Notes: generated by a model from the sequence alone, not told the origin. A stretch of 64,000 nucleotides of DNA from Sphaerolaimus hirsutus (GCA_964036195.1 OZ038454.1:7192001-7256000); one strand, 5' to 3'; shown: positions 11,510-24,334, counted from the first letter of the stretch. Program-made: numbers and translations.

Positions 11510-12228
11510 ATCTTAGTCTGAAATATAAACCCCCAGGGCGTATTTCGGGGAAATACGGTAAATACAATTAGCTGTATTCAAAGTGGTACCCAAAATGTCC
11601 TTTGGAAAATGGAGAAGTACACAATCCACAATTTTTTCACCCGACATTCGATACCATAACCCGAAAGCTTTGCAAATTACTGTTCTACTAATGCAACTTG
11701 GTTATCAGCAGACATTTTCAGACATTCAAACTATACAATAATATGCAGTAGTTGATTGGAAATAGGTGCAATCAACGTCCGACTACACATATATTTAATA
11801 CGGCATATACCTACTATACTCGGCGGACATGATACTTTGCCCTCGCACTGATTTATGTCTCGTGCTGGAAGCGTGCCAATGATTATTAAATCATGCGATT
11901 TCCATAAAAAGGTGAAAAATTCATCGATGTGAATATGTTAATGAATATTGTATAACATTATAACAACAATCAATTTTGTCATCTTTTTATGAAACTCGCA
12001 CGCGTTAACCATTGTTGGCACACTTCCAGCGGGAACCACGCGTGCAAGGTGTAAAGTAACCGGAGTATACCATGCATTAATTTTATAGGTATTAAGTCTA
12101 TGCATTAATAATAAAATACCTTATATGCAGCCGCAACATAAATGTAACCATTCTGTTAATAGCTCAGTATACAGTTGATTGTAGAGAGCTGGTCTATGAA
12201 TAGTTCTAGTTGTGGAAGTCTGGCGGCA
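11510..12228. other. AT-rich sequence with element fragments
   Basis: A family A end (GGGGAAATACGGTA) lies at about 11547-11560, and a TATACTCGGCGGACATG tip lies at about 11816. The rest shows no gene or repeat structure I can support. Confidence 0.4.
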
Positions 12229-12317
12229 GTCCCAGACCCTGTGAAATGTCAAATGTCATGCAAAGCGTCAAAAGTCATGTAAAATGCCCGGTAAAATGGC
12301 AAACGTACGTTTTAAAG
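12229..12317. mobile_element. Half of a CCCTGTAAAA palindromic MITE
   Basis: It carries the left arm (CAGTCCCAGACCCTGTGAAA through GGCAAACGTACGT) of the family at 639-766 and stops at the palindrome centre. The right arm is lost. Confidence 0.6.
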
Positions 12318-12519
12318 GTCATTGTAATATACATAGATATAAAAACACACAAATTTGCTGGCGAAATAATACACCCCCTCAAGGTACCCATTTTGAAGAA
12401 ATACAGTATTTGTATTTTGATAATTCAATGTTATAAGTTCAATCAACTGCTACGTAAATCTTTCCTAGATGAGACCACATGCAATACAGGCTACAAAACT
12501 TATATTTTCAACTCTACAG

Positions 12520-13023
12520 CATAGTTGTTAAAACGTATTGACATTTACTTGATAAATACGAATAATCGATTACTGCGTAAATACGTTTACATTTCCTCCA
12601 GAAAAAATACCGGTACTCACTTACGTGCGTACTTTTAAAAAGTACGCGAGTACAGAAAACGTATTTGAAAACAGGCTTTTTTATCAGCTCTTTCAAGACA
12701 TAAAGGGAAAAAGGGAGGGAAAAGCTAAATACCTATAGGGATAAAAATTCAAAATATCACAAAAATAGGCATAAACAAATTAAATAGTGAATTCGATGGT
12801 GAATAAGTTCGATAAATAGTGATTTTGAGCCAAAATTGGGGCAAAATTTCACAAAATACCCACTTTTACGTTTTTCGAGGACAAAAGTAATTTACTCACG
12901 TTTACGCATGAGTAAAAGTAAAAAATAAATACTTTACATTTTCTGTACTCACCTGTGAGTAAAAAATAAATTCACTACGTTTACGTTTACTTTTGAAAAA
13001 GTTCAGTACTTTTTACAACTTTG
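12520..13023. mobile_element. Non-autonomous hAT-like element with exact 8-bp TSD
   Basis: The ends are CATAGTTGTTAAAACG and TTTTTACAACTTTG. CTCTACAG flanks both sides (12512-12519 and 13024-13031). The interior carries complementary ACGTGCGTACTTTTAAAAAGTACGCG and GAGTAAAAGTAAAAA blocks shared with the element at 3230-3706. No ORF of transposase type is present. Confidence 0.85.
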
Positions 13024-13031
13024 CTCTACAG

Positions 13032-15932
13032 ACGGATTATCAAATCAAGGCCAACAGCTTTGAAATCTTGCAAATTGCATGTTATTGGCATGCAAAGGTT
13101 CAACTCACACTTGTACTTTATTGACACCTTGTCTTATCTTTACTAATGATAGCAAACCTTCTGGAAAAAAAGTGTTTAAATTTTTAAGTGTCTTTTTTGC
13201 TAAAATGACTTCAAATTTGTGATTTTTTTCCAATAAAATGTTTCCAATTTTTTTTTGGACAAAGCTTACGCTGCCATTTGCATTTTTTGCTAGTACAAAC
13301 ATCTACAAAAGCATTTGTTATGAGCATTGTTATGTATGAAATTACATAAGCTATAGCATTATTTTTATTTGACACAAATAAAATGTAACACAATCACTAC
13401 ACAGTGTTAAATGTTACTCTGTAAGCACAAACATTACACATGTGTTGTCAACTAAAAACTTACTGACAAAAATTTGTGTCAAGTAACAATTCTGCCAATT
13501 CAGCCATGGCAATTTACCCTTACCTGTTCTAGGCCAAACTAGTATCTTCTACCACTTTCATATGAAATTTGAAGAAAAAAAATTGGAATAAAATTTGAAA
13601 AAAGAGTGCCACTATCATTGGATATGTCTGAAATTACTAGGTTTTAATCAATAACTTGATATCCCAAATTTTTCAAAATTTTTGGTTGACATAAACTAAA
13701 TTCATTTGTGTGTATCCCATTTGTAACAATAAAACTGTGTCAACTGTAGCAGTGCATGCAAGTTTAAAATTGATTTTTTTGCAACTACTAAGCAATTTCT
13801 AGCAGTGTGTGATCCAAAAAACTATGCATTTGTAGTCCAAAAATTAATCAAATGGCACCATTTTCCATCTAATAAAGCTATTATTAAATCAGTGGTGGAA
13901 AAATGGGGTACTCAGGAGAAACGCACAAAAAGTGTAACATTTGCATGATTTTGTGTGTAACCATGCACATTCATGCATTTGTGTCAACTGTGTGCCGATT
14001 CATTAGGAATTGGTCACCTGAACGTTTATCACTCAATAATTCTCATATTTTGCATTCCTTTTGCGACCTCAGACAGCGACCCGCGATCGACATTTCACTT
14101 GCATTCTCGCTAGCGGCTTTATGTTTCAATTAAAATGTAATGCTAAAGGTAATTACGTAAATGTTGTCTGCATTTGAAGGGTATATTTTTGCCAGTTAAA
14201 CGCGGGTTTTTGGTGTGTTCTCGTTTCAGTTGGATGATACAGTTTTTCGAGCATAATAAAGCGATTTGAACGATGTTGACTGGAATTCATCATTGAAACA
14301 AAACCTCACATTTTCTTAGAATCCTCACAATTCCCACAGGACATTCTTGTTGATAAGTTGTAGGATTTTACAAACTGCACGTGCATTTGTCACTTCAATT
14401 TTACAAAATTTGGTCAGTTGACACATTCATATATTCAATGTGTAAACTGAAACACTAGACACACAACTTAATGTGTACTAGAAATAGTAGCAGCGTGACA
14501 CATGAACGGTGTTACATTTTCCCAATTAGTGTGCCAAATTGATTGACTGTTTGATGTAGGTGACATGCCGAAACCTATTGACACATTTGTTTTATGGAAA
14601 TTATGTAAAAAACGTCCATGTGTCAACTGCACGCACATTCGTTATGCATTTTTCAATTGACAATTTTTTTGCTGTGTCAACTAGTGTGTGGGCCCCATTG
14701 TGATATTTTAAAACTTAATTTTTGAATTTTTTAAAGAATTTTTTCCATCATCACTCTTTACAAAATACCCATTGTTGAACACGTGCAGTGTTCAGTGTAA
14801 CAGTGCAGTTGATTAGATCACTTGACGTTTCATTTTTCTGAGAGCTCTTTCGATGTGGGTTTTTCATAGGACAAAGATATCGCTGATTTTATGTCTCGTT
14901 TAAAAATATAAAAAAGAACATTTTTGTGCATGTGGTATGGTATTATGATCAAAGTGGGCGGGCAGATCATGATTCATTTTTGTTGCTATTTAGTAGTGGT
15001 AATGGAGAGAATAACTCCATCGTTACTTTGCTGTAATAATTCTGGCGCCGGTCAGGTTCTTTCCTGTAATGAACCATTGCCAATTGTCATTTGTTATATG
15101 CAGTGTTCTTTTTACTAAAATTGTATTTTATTTTTATGTTATTTATGTCTCATTTTATTTTATGTTATTCTGCAATTTCGATAGTAAAATAGAATGGTAC
15201 TATTTGTCAAATATTTTACGAGTATTTTACAAAAAAATTACAAAAAAACCCCTGAATCTTGCATGCAAGACCATAAAACAATGTGCAAGTTAGAAGCAAG
15301 CAGACGAATACAAAAAATTTGAATGTTGACTTGTTTGTGACATGGGTTGCAACATAGGTAAAATATCTAGAATTTTGGCCCCCACTGGGGCCGAAAAGAT
15401 ACATATTTATTTTAGCTAATTAAGATATTTAAACAAAATTTTAGGGGGTGGGGCTTGCGGGGGTTCAATATATTGGTCCTTTCAAGGTATTGAATGAAGA
15501 AAATGGGAAAAAATCACATAAATCAGTGGTTTTAATGGTGAAAAAATCACATAAATCACAACAATGAAACAAATAGAATGTCAGCCTCCAATAGAGTGGC
15601 AGGTAAAGAAGTTGACGAAAAAATAGAAGATTACACACACTACAATTTTTGTAAAATTTTACTAAAATTTGAATTTTTTTACAATTTTATTTAAATTTTA
15701 ATTATTTTCCATTTTATTTTAATTTTATTTATTCTTAAATTGTCCATTTCATTTCCATTTTTACTGAGATTTTGCCAACCCTGGTCATATGAAACCATTT
15801 GTTCTACATATCACCATGAGCATGGGGTACTTTTTACGACATTTTCGATGAAGTATTACGCGGTACCGTTGCATGACTGACTAGTTAACTGTATCAAATT
15901 GACAATTCAACTGTCATAATTCAGCTAACAGG
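13032..15932. other. AT-rich noncoding stretch, scattered TGTCAACT motifs
   Basis: Between about 13440 and 14690 the motifs TGTCAACT, TGTGTCAA and CATTTGT recur, reminiscent of the Harbinger-like element at 18658-20366, so this may be a decayed relative. I could not define ends. 15550-15630 holds a diverged copy of the ATAGAACGGCAGGTAAA sequence seen at 4084. No credible protein-coding exon was found. Confidence 0.4.
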
Positions 15933-16200
15933 CAGAGTTGTTGAAATTATTGAACCTTTTTCAAGGTATCTGCATATTTGAAATACTTTTTTACTCACCC
16001 CTGAATACAGAAAATGTATACTACCTGTACTCACACCTGCAAAATATTTTTTTGTTGGAAAATGTAAACGTGAGTACTTTTGAAAAAATTAAACACAATT
16101 TCCACCCAATTCACTCATTCCCACACTTTTTGCTCATTTTCATCTTAAAATTCACCAGTTCATCTGCTTTTCTGCCAATTTTCAGCTATTCTTGACAACA
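15933..16200. mobile_element. Truncated hAT-like element (CAGAGTTGTT end)
   Basis: It starts CAGAGTTGTTGAAATTATTG and has the ACTCACNCCTG / GTAAACGTGAGTAC interior of this family. The right end is not found; the sequence runs into a TA-flanked family B end (CTGTATATCCTTGA) near 16203. Confidence 0.5.
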
Positions 16201-16202
16201 TA

Positions 16203-16335
16203 CTGTATATCCTTGAACCGGATAAGATCCCCTTGAATAAGATCTCCTTGAAAAACGTCCCTCCTTGAATAACCTGTTGGCCAGGTGACGAAAAAATAAC
16301 TCCCCCTTGAATAACTCCCCCACTAGGTACTTTAT
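16203..16335. mobile_element. Fragment of TA-flanked family B element
   Basis: Repeated CCTTGAATAA with C runs, as in 27824-28346, but with only one end visible. Confidence 0.5.
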
Positions 16336-16799
16336 GTGTGGCGACAATGTGTTTTTGAATGATTTGGAGGGCGATGAGCGCGAAAACCCTGTTAAAAGTA
16401 TATGTCAATGAACTCAAGTAGGTACTTCAACATGTGTATTTTTCTAATTACACACATTTTACGAACTGTGCTAACATGACATAGAATGATGATATTCATC
16501 AACTCCCGGTCGATTTACAATATTATTTACTGTGGTAATTAATTAGATTGTTGTGTTGACAGTTTTCTACCCGAAATGTCATGGAATGTATTTAAATACC
16601 CGATGTGGCGTGTTAACTAACCAGACAAAGTGACAATTACCTTAAATGATAAGGTTAATGTAGAAAATAGGTAATCATGGGCTTGTGTTCACCTTAAATT
16701 ACATACGTCCGAGTGAAAAGTGTTTTCTATTAAAATTCTTGTAAGCTTGAGTGACGCTTTGGCTGAACCAGGTCAAATGTAAAAATGTCAAACAATTTT

Positions 16800-17440
16800 G
16801 TCAAGTAAGATTTAAAATGTTAACTGCCGAGTAAAATGTTCTTTTGCGTTTTCCTTTACTTACCTTACCATTTACACGTTTTCCCTACTGGTCATCTTAC
16901 ATTTTACATTTTACTCGACTTAAATTTCGGCATAAAATTCCATCGCAAAATTTATTACATGAAAAGGGATGATATTTCAGGTCTGCAATTTTTCATGGAC
17001 AATATGTTTATCAATGCCTTCATTGTGTCCGAGGGTCATCGTCCACGGTCACTGCTATTTGATTGTGAAAATTTTAATTTCAAATTCAAAAATTTCGATT
17101 TTACATTAAAATTTTACGCCAGCTGAAGAAAAGTCAGGTGATTGCCAGGTGATTGCACGCAATGACATAGCGTAGAGTTGATTTTTCTTATAATTGTAAT
17201 TGATTCTTTCGCTGGCGTAAAATTTTAATGTAAAATCGAAACATTTGAATTTTCACAGTCAAATAGCAGTGACCGTGGACGATCACTTTTGGACACAATG
17301 AAGGTATTGATAAACATATTGTCCATGTAAATTTGCCGATCTGTATCATCATCCACTTTCATGTAATCAATTTTGCGATGGAATTTTACGCTGGAATTTT
17401 ACGTCGAGCTGTAATCGTAGCATAAAAAGCTGGTGATTTC
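16800..17440. repeat. Imperfect inverted repeat
   Basis: The segment around 16975-17115 (ATGGACAATATGTTTATCAA, GGTCACTGCTATTTGA) recurs in reverse complement at about 17210-17330. The arms are near 130 bp and the outer ends are marked by TTACGCC/GGCGTAA-like motifs. It is probably a foldback MITE of undefined family. Confidence 0.6.
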
Positions 17441-17504
17441 CACTTGCTCAAATGACCGCTTACACCAACCAAATTAGTTCTCAGACACAGTTCAAGGTAT
17501 GTGT

Positions 17505-18204
17505 TACATGTCAAAAACATTTTTTACGGAAAACAGAAAACGGAAAGGTAAAATTTTTTCACTTTACGGAAAACGGAAAACGGAAAGGTAAAAAAATTTT
17601 TGCTGGAAAACGGAAAACGGAAAGGTAAAAAAATTTCACTCAGTGGAAAACGGAAAACGCAAAGGTTAAAAAATTATCGGCTGGAAAAATGAAATGCCGG
17701 AAAACGGAAAGCAAAATTTTCACAGAAATGGAAAAAATAAAGCAAAATGCTCACGGAAATGAAAAAAAGAGCGACATTTGCATGGAAATAGAAACATTCT
17801 CTGGCTTTGATTGTGGTAGGCGGTAGCTGTACATTCCGCAACTATGGATCATGCCAGTAACTTCACTTGTAATTCAAGCTTAACTGAACCAACAAAAAGT
17901 CATCAAAACGTAGCAAAAGTACACTACAACAACAATAAGAATTTAGCAAATGTGAACTTTGATGTAACTGAACAGTAAAACGTATACTCAGTGGACTGCA
18001 AAGTATGTGTCCAGAGCCAGAAAACGGAAAAATGGCCTGGAAAAACAGAAACGGAAAGGTAAAAAATGTTCAACTGGAAAACGCAAAAATGGGCCAGAAA
18101 AATGGAAATGGAAAGGTAAAAAATTTTCAGCTGCCGGAAAATGAAAAACGGAAAAGTAAAAAATTTTCCCGCAGAAAAGCGGAAACGGAAATTTGACACC
18201 CTAG
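17505..18204. mobile_element. Element rich in GGAAAACGGAAA repeats
   Basis: Blocks of GGAAAACGGAAAGGTAAAAA occur on both sides, and the right end reads GAAATTTGACACCCTAG, matching the end at 21203. Its left tip is unclear (near CATGTCAAAAACA). The central part, about 17790-18010, is unrelated and includes a TATACTCAGTGGACTGCAAA motif. Confidence 0.5.
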
Positions 18205-18657
18205 TTACATGCATATTACATGTGTTTTCGCAAATGTCCTTCTTGGACAAATATTAATCTGAATATTTATAAAGATATGAATACAATAAAATGGTTGATT
18301 ACGCTATAGATAAACATATATTTATAGCTTCAAAGCTTCCGTGTTCGCAATCGCAAGGGACTTGTCAATGCGTCCTCACTGGTAATAATTACGAAAATAA
18401 AGCCTATACAATATTGCAATCATTTAACTGATATTTTAGTGGAATTCGGTTTCGAGTTTTAGTTTTAGAAAAGTATCGTTGTTTTTAAGCCTGTCACATT
18501 GTTTTGGCAGTTTTTTTACTGACATTGGTGCCTGCTGGCGGCAGTATCGAACCCTGTAAAGTTTTATGTCATGTAAAATACCAACCGGAAATTTTTTTTT
18601 GCATTACTGAACTTTTGCATTTTGATTTTTGAATTACGTTTGAAATACTGTATTTTA

Positions 18658-20366
18658 GGCGCTGCACACGCTAGTTGACATCGATTCCAGCGTCAACTCA
18701 GAGTCAACTCCATTTAGTTGACACAACCTATTTCTTAGTAGACATTTACGCAACTGCGTATGTGTTAACCTGTTTTTTGTTATTTTTTGGGTAGTTAGGT
18801 CTGTTTGTTAAACGATATTGTCAACTGCGAAAAATACATTTTCAGAAATGAGTTGACCCAGCCTTCTTTAATGCTATTTGTGTGATTTAAATGTTCCTAT
18901 GTTGTTAAGCAAAATCCATTTGATATTGTGGCACTCAATTATTCATGTTAAAGTAAAGTATGATAATTTTAAAATTTATTTTCTTGTTACACATTGAAAT
19001 TTTTTTGATTTATGACATGTGTAATTGTGTGAATATTGTTTTGGTGATTCATGTAGTATTAATATAGTGCAATTTTTTGATATAACAACATGTTTAAATG
19101 ATGCCTTAATGATAGATGAAAAAATTATTTTGCATCAAACCAAAATTTATTTTTTATCGAACACAACAAATGTATATCATATTGCAAACAATACCAGCAG
19201 AAAGATAAGAAAATTTGGAACACAGTGATCACTGAACAAAAAGAAATGCATACAGGAAACAAAATATATGATTTTTAGAAAATTCTATGTACAAATATTT
19301 CAAAGTTATGTTTTTACTGCAATTTAAATAATGTAATACATGTCATTTGATAGAGGAAAAATATTCAAACATATATTTTTTAATTGTTAAGAATGGAAAC
19401 ATATTTGACTTTCAAAAATGATTTTTGAAAATGAGTGAAAAATTGCTGAGTTGAGCATGAATTCATGAATTTGACAAATACAGTCATAATGATATGTCAA
19501 TTGAGCAATTTGGCCATTTTATCCATGACAGTCTGCATTTACCAGTCTTTATCCACTTTTTCACCTTTTCCCTCACTACTCCAGCATCAAATTACATTTT
19601 TAGTAAGTTTTGTGATAAATTTTTTTTTGAAGTTGACAAAGTTAAAAATTCATGGTTGTCAAGTGAGCGTGCGCGTACGATCAGTACAAAAACCTGATGT
19701 CAACTCAAGCAAAAAATTTGGACAAAAATGTTTTTCTAAACTTTATTATAATTTTTCATGTAAAAAGTTCTTCTATGAAAGATGGAGTAAATTTTTCTCT
19801 ATCAGAGTCTCAAATTTCATACATTTTCAATAAAAAATGAATTAATAAAGGTACTTTTAGAAAGTCGAGGAGTGCAGTGTCAACTAGCAAAAAACATACT
19901 TTTTCATACTTTTTTGCACTATTTTGGGCAGTTGACAATAAAGAGCAACTACTTGTGTCAATTGAATTTCTGTAAAATCAAAATGTCAACTAAAAATGTA
20001 CACTTGCATGCACTACATACACATTTTCACTAGTTGACATTTTCACTATAAAAATCAGTTATTTGAGTGCAGCAAAAATGTCAACTAAAGTTGATTTTTG
20101 CCTAATAAAATCACCCAATTGACAAAGGTGATCATCAAGAAATGTCAACTGAATGAAAAACGTTCACTTTTTAGTGCACGCGTGTCATTTTAGTTGACTT
20201 AACACTTTCTCAAAATTGTCAACTGTCCAAATTTTTCAGTTGACACCAAAAAAGTGCGCACGTTTTCAACTAAATAGGTTCTGGGGTCAACTCAAAAGAA
20301 AACAGTTGACTCTGAGTTGACTCAATCGACTTCTAAAAAGTAGCGTCAACCACCGTGTGGAGCGCC
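18658..20366. mobile_element. PIF/Harbinger-like non-autonomous element (1.7 kb)
   Basis: The inverted ends GGCGCTGCACACGCTAGTTG and CCACCGTGTGGAGCGCC are flanked by TTA on both sides (18655-18657 and 20367-20369), the 3-bp duplication expected of PIF/Harbinger. A second inverted block, GTCAACTCAGAGTCAACT, lies just inside. GTTGAC/GTCAAC motifs are scattered for several hundred bases inside the right end and could be subterminal transposase-binding repeats. ORFs of up to 122 codons inside do not look like the transposase or its Myb-like partner. Confidence 0.75.
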
Positions 20367-20636
20367 TTACGATGCATATGTAAAAAGTTGCACTAAACAT
20401 TTAACTTCTAGTACAATAAAAATAAACTCGTGAGCTTTGGGCACAATGAAAATCTGCATAGGTATAATGATGGCAAAAAAATATCGAAAATTTGAAAAAG
20501 TTTTCAAATTTTTGCATTTTTTTGGACTTTTTGAATTTTTGAATTTTACAACTTCTTGGCAACAAAACAAATGTGTAAAAAATGCAGAAACTCAGTTCAA
20601 AAAATCATGTTTGCATGAATTTTGGTAGCGGCAGAC

Positions 20637-21203
20637 TAGGGTGTAAAATTTTTTTTTACGGAAAACGGAAACAGAAACAGAAAAAAATGTCAGCAGCCGG
20701 AAAACGGAATGGAAAACAGAAAAAATTTTGCACTTGGCAGAAAACGGAAATGGAAAATGTTTTTCAGTGGCTGGAAAAATGGAAACCGAAAAATGAAATT
20801 TGCGTGGAAATGCAAAAATTTGCTGAAATTTTGCCAGAAAATGGATAAAATTTGCTGAAATTTTGCTGGAAGTGGAAAAAATTTGCAGAAATTTTGCTGG
20901 GAACAGAAATTTGTTTTACATAATCTGCATGAATTGTTTCCCAGTTTGGCTGGAACAGAAAACAGAAAGTTGAGCCAAAAAAGGTAAAATGAGGCAGAAA
21001 AACAGAAAATTGAGGCGGAAAATGGAAAAAGGCGGAAAAATTGGAAATTGAGCCAGACAATGAAAAAAAACAGAAAAACTTTGAAAATGAAAACAATGAA
21101 AATTTAAATTAAAAAATGTCAGCAGAAAACAGAACGGAAAACGGAAAAAATTTGCCTGCCGAAAACCAAAACGGTAAACGGAAAACTGAAATTTGACACC
21201 CTA
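20637..21203. mobile_element. Element with TAGGGTGT ends and GGAAAACGG repeats
   Basis: The ends are TAGGGTGTAAAATTT and AAATTTGACACCCTA. The body is built of variants of GGAAAACGGAAANAGAAAA and shares composition with 17505-18204, 44225-44470 and 46600-46795. No clean target duplication was seen, and the superfamily is uncertain. Confidence 0.6.
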
Positions 21204-21443
21204 GACAGAACCAACAATTTGCAATCGTGTCTCTGGTCACAACTCGGAAGGCTGTAAAGCGTTATAGTGTATTCAAAATTCACCAGAAAAATTTGAAAAT
21301 GCAGTAAATTTGCTGCAAAAAATTAGAAAAGTCCTAAAAAGATATGAAAATTTGGAAACTAAAATTAAAAGTTTGAAAACTATTTTCAGAAAAAATTTGA
21401 AATTCAAAAAGTCATTTTAGAAAAATACTTAAAAATTTCAATA

Positions 21444-21765
21444 CCTATTTGCTTGAATAATCCCCCTGGGAATTATTCTTTTGCCAGACTTTTTTTTTTG
21501 GGGGGGGGACTATTTGAGGGGGAATTTTTCTTTCATCAAAATTTTTGAGTATCTTTCTATCAAGTCATTTGACAAAATATGCATTTTTAACACAAAAACG
21601 TGCCAGTTTTGTCAAAATTTGGCACAACTAATTGATCAAATATCTTTCAGGGGGGATTATTCGAGGGGGAATTATTATTTCCTCACTCATCTTACACGGG
21701 GGGGGGGGGGGGAGGATTATTCGAGGGGGGAATATTCAAGGGGGGAACTTTTCAAGCAAATACGG
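21444..21765. mobile_element. TA-flanked G-rich element, family B relative
   Basis: The ends CCTATTTGCTTGAATAA and TTCAAGCAAATACGG are inverted and flanked by TA. The right half contains runs of G separated by TATTCGAG. Same design as 27824-28346. Confidence 0.6.
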
Positions 21766-21869
21766 TACTTTTTTCCAGAGGGTTTGCCATCGTTACACAG
21801 GTATAATATGTAATTCGCTTTCTTTGACTGAAATTGCAACGCCCTATCTTTATGTAATGCGATATTCGG

Positions 21870-22262
21870 CGGCGAGCCACAAAAGTGCCAGACCCACGTC
21901 TCTGGGACTGTGACCCAGCGTCAATTAACGCATACAAATCCTAATAATGGCGCTCTAGTCGCCAGAAACGCCATACTGACCACTTTTAGACCAAATGACG
22001 TCATTGTGACGTAACCCCATATGAAACCTAACGTACATGAGACTTACGATGCAGTCGGCGCCAACTACGGTAATTGGTGCCAAACCACAAAAGTGCCAGA
22101 TCTACGTCTCTGGGACTGTGATTCGGTGCGAATTACCTGTACATTGGGCGTCGATGGCGCTATGTCGCCAATCTTAATCAGTGAAACTATCTAATTAGCC
22201 ACATCTAGTCATGAAATGGCCAGGTGACGTCATTTGACACCACCTGGTATGATACCTAACTT
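21870..22262. repeat. Two diverged direct repeats, period about 208 bp
   Basis: CCACAAAAGTGCCAGA, followed by ACGTCTCTGGGACTGTGA, occurs at 21877 and again at 22085. Each copy ends with a GACGTCAT / ACCTAAC segment. It could be a short satellite remnant or an internal repeat of an element. Confidence 0.65.
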
Positions 22263-22699
22263 TTATGCAACTTGCGGCGCTTTCATTAAAAAAGAAAAGC
22301 AGCGCCGGTTAAAAATGGAGTTCCCTGAGTGCGGCGGCCGAACGAGAGCCGGCGGACGGCTTCGACGGCTGCGACAGCGCTGCACAGTTGCCACTCGACG
22401 ACTGCCAACCGCCGGAGCCAGGAATAAGGGGGGATTTTTGCTGTTTTTGGGAGGCTTTGTGGAGTGTCGAGTCGGCCACTCTTGGCCGAGTGCCAACTTT
22501 CGGAAAAGGGCACTGAGTGTATTTTTGAAGGGGGGTTAAGCACTGCCGCCGTGTTTTGGCGACAGTTTATTATTCAAACTTACAAACCCTCCCCTTAACC
22601 CAGTCCCTTTGACTGTTGATGACGGCGGCCGTCAGAGTTGCCTGCGGAGCTGACGAAACTCCGGCCGCTCAGAGAGTTTGGTGGGAGTGGCCACCGGAA
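22263..22699. other. GC-richer stretch, no recognised gene
   Basis: Base composition is clearly less AT-rich than the surroundings. Open frames exist on both strands (longest about 100 codons at 22234-22539, +) but they are Arg/Gly-rich, with no domain I recognise. Confidence 0.4.
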
Positions 22700-22754
22700 G
22701 GGAGCGGCCCTGATAGCTCCTGAGGTCAACGTCCCTCGGAGTAGAGATGGGTCA
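22700..22754 (+). repeat. Hairpin motif, copy 1
   Basis: GGGAGCGGCCCTGATAG leads into CTCC(T)GAGG, an 8-base loop TCAACGTC, then CCTCGGAG: an 8-bp stem with one bulged T. It is followed by TAGAGATGGGTCA. Copy 2 starts 87 bp downstream. Confidence 0.7.
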
Positions 22755-22786
22755 CCCCTTCTGGAGGGGTATGTGCCTTAATAATT

Positions 22787-22842
22787 GGGAGCGGCCCTGA
22801 TAGCTCCTGAGGTCAACGTCCCTCGGAGCAGAGACAGGTCAA
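22787..22842 (+). repeat. Hairpin motif, copy 2
   Basis: Nearly identical to 22700-22754 through the stem-loop, then CAGAGACAGGTCA. Together they form a short tandem repeat with an 87-bp period. Confidence 0.7.
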
Positions 22843-23560
22843 CCCCAAATTTGGAAGGTTGCCAAAAAGGCTATTTGTGCGTATTTATCTGTAACCCGGC
22901 GCATACCCCGTAGCCACTGCTGCCTCAGGGAGGATTTTTGTGTTGTTATAGGTTGTAGGTGTAGGGTTAGGATGTAGGTGCGCAGTAGGTGTCGCCACAT
23001 GTGATATATTGCGCATGTATTTGTATTTATTTGTATGTATTTATCCACCTAACCCCCCTTAATCCGTGATAATCGCATGTATTTGTGATTGTATTTGCGT
23101 TCGTATTTGTTCTTGTGTTTCGCACTAACTGCATTTGTTTTGCACCTTTTGCACTCTGTGTTTTGCTTCACGTCAGTCGAGTGGTACGCTGGTTTGGACG
23201 AGCTCATGGTTTGAGCAAGTACGGTTATTTTTGTATTTTTGTCCTTTTGTATTTGTTTGCAGTTCGAGTGGCCTGTGGATTCACTCAGCATGTCTTTAAT
23301 TGTATCACGTTTAGTTTTGAGAGTCTCGCTCAGTTAGTCACTTTAAGCTGTTGGTTTGTATATCTACATTCAGTAGGTTACTGTGGGTAGTTATTTCCTG
23401 GTTTGGCACAGTTCCAGGGCTGGTTTCATTAGCTGGCTGAGTGCCAGAAGAAAGGTGTTCCTGAATGTCAAGTCACCATTCCCTTTATTCCATTAAAAAG
23501 TAACCCTTGTGGTACATGGCTCTGTTCAGCTGAGGTCACTTATTTTTGTTACACTTTCAA
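22843..23560. other. Noncoding stretch rich in TGTATTTGT
   Basis: Repeats of TATTTGTATTTATTTGTATG and GTAGGTGTAGGG appear between 22940 and 23060. No gene or element ends were recognised. It probably belongs to the same unknown unit as the hairpin repeats and the promoter downstream. Confidence 0.35.
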
Positions 23561-23573
23561 ATGCACTCTTGTG

Positions 23574-23660
23574 ATTGGTTGGCTCCGCCCAGGCTGCAAA
23601 CCAATTTTGGGCATTTCAGACCTATAAAATAGAGCCCCAATCCTGTGATCTTCATCAGTC
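23574..23660 (+). promoter_or_regulatory. TATA-type RNA polymerase II promoter
   Basis: An inverted CCAAT box (ATTGG, 23574-23578) and a CCGCCC motif (23585-23590) precede TATAAAAT at 23623-23630. TCAGTC at 23655-23660 fits an arthropod-style initiator, 34 bases downstream of the TATA start. It lies about 680 bp before the ORF at 24335. Whether it drives a host gene or an LTR/element transcript cannot be told. Confidence 0.5.
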
Positions 23661-24334
23661 TACTCAACCCAATTCAATTTTAATTACTAAGCCAGTGATT
23701 TACCAGCTGAAATGAGCCTACCCTTGGTTATTCATTCTCTGCTAACTCTGGCATAGGCCTTCTCTTCCCTCTGCATGGTGACATTTAGGTTCACAGGGGC
23801 AGGAGTGGCCACACGGAGCTGCCGGTATAGCTAAGATAGGGTGTTGTATGGGGGAACCCACCATCTGCGATGCTTACTATACGTCTGGACCTCTGTGGAC
23901 TTGTTTTAGGTGTAGTATAAGCTAAAGTAGGCCGGGACACCTATTGACTCGCTCTAGGCTTTTGTATGGGGCCCAAACGGCTGTGCTACATCGTTGTAAA
24001 CTTTGTTTGATAGTGGGCTGTGCCAAGCTGGGACATAAGTACCTAGTCTTGTTTGGTCTCTTACCAGTGTACTGTGCTGCTATCCCAACCCGTTTGGTTT
24101 AGCTTTTAGGACTCTGAGTGTTATTTAGTCATTTTTATATTAGTGTTTTGATTTGGAAAGTTGAAAGGTAAATTGGAAATATTCAAATACTTGGGAAACT
24201 TTTAATTGCAACGTTATTCAAGAAATCCAACTAGTGTAATTCAAGCTTACTCCGGTACAACTAATACTCTACTTAATCTATTGGCTCATTCCAGCTAGTG
24301 GATCTTAATTACTTCTAATCTAATTTGTGAAATT

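Noticed and set aside
22234..22543. Arg/Gly-rich ORFs on both strands
   Set aside because: They arise from local GC-rich composition; overlapping frames on both strands and no known domain.
22700..22842. Hammerhead, twister or tRNA-like identity for the hairpin repeats
   Set aside because: The hammerhead core CUGANGA/GAAA is absent, and I could not fit tRNA A and B boxes or a twister core.
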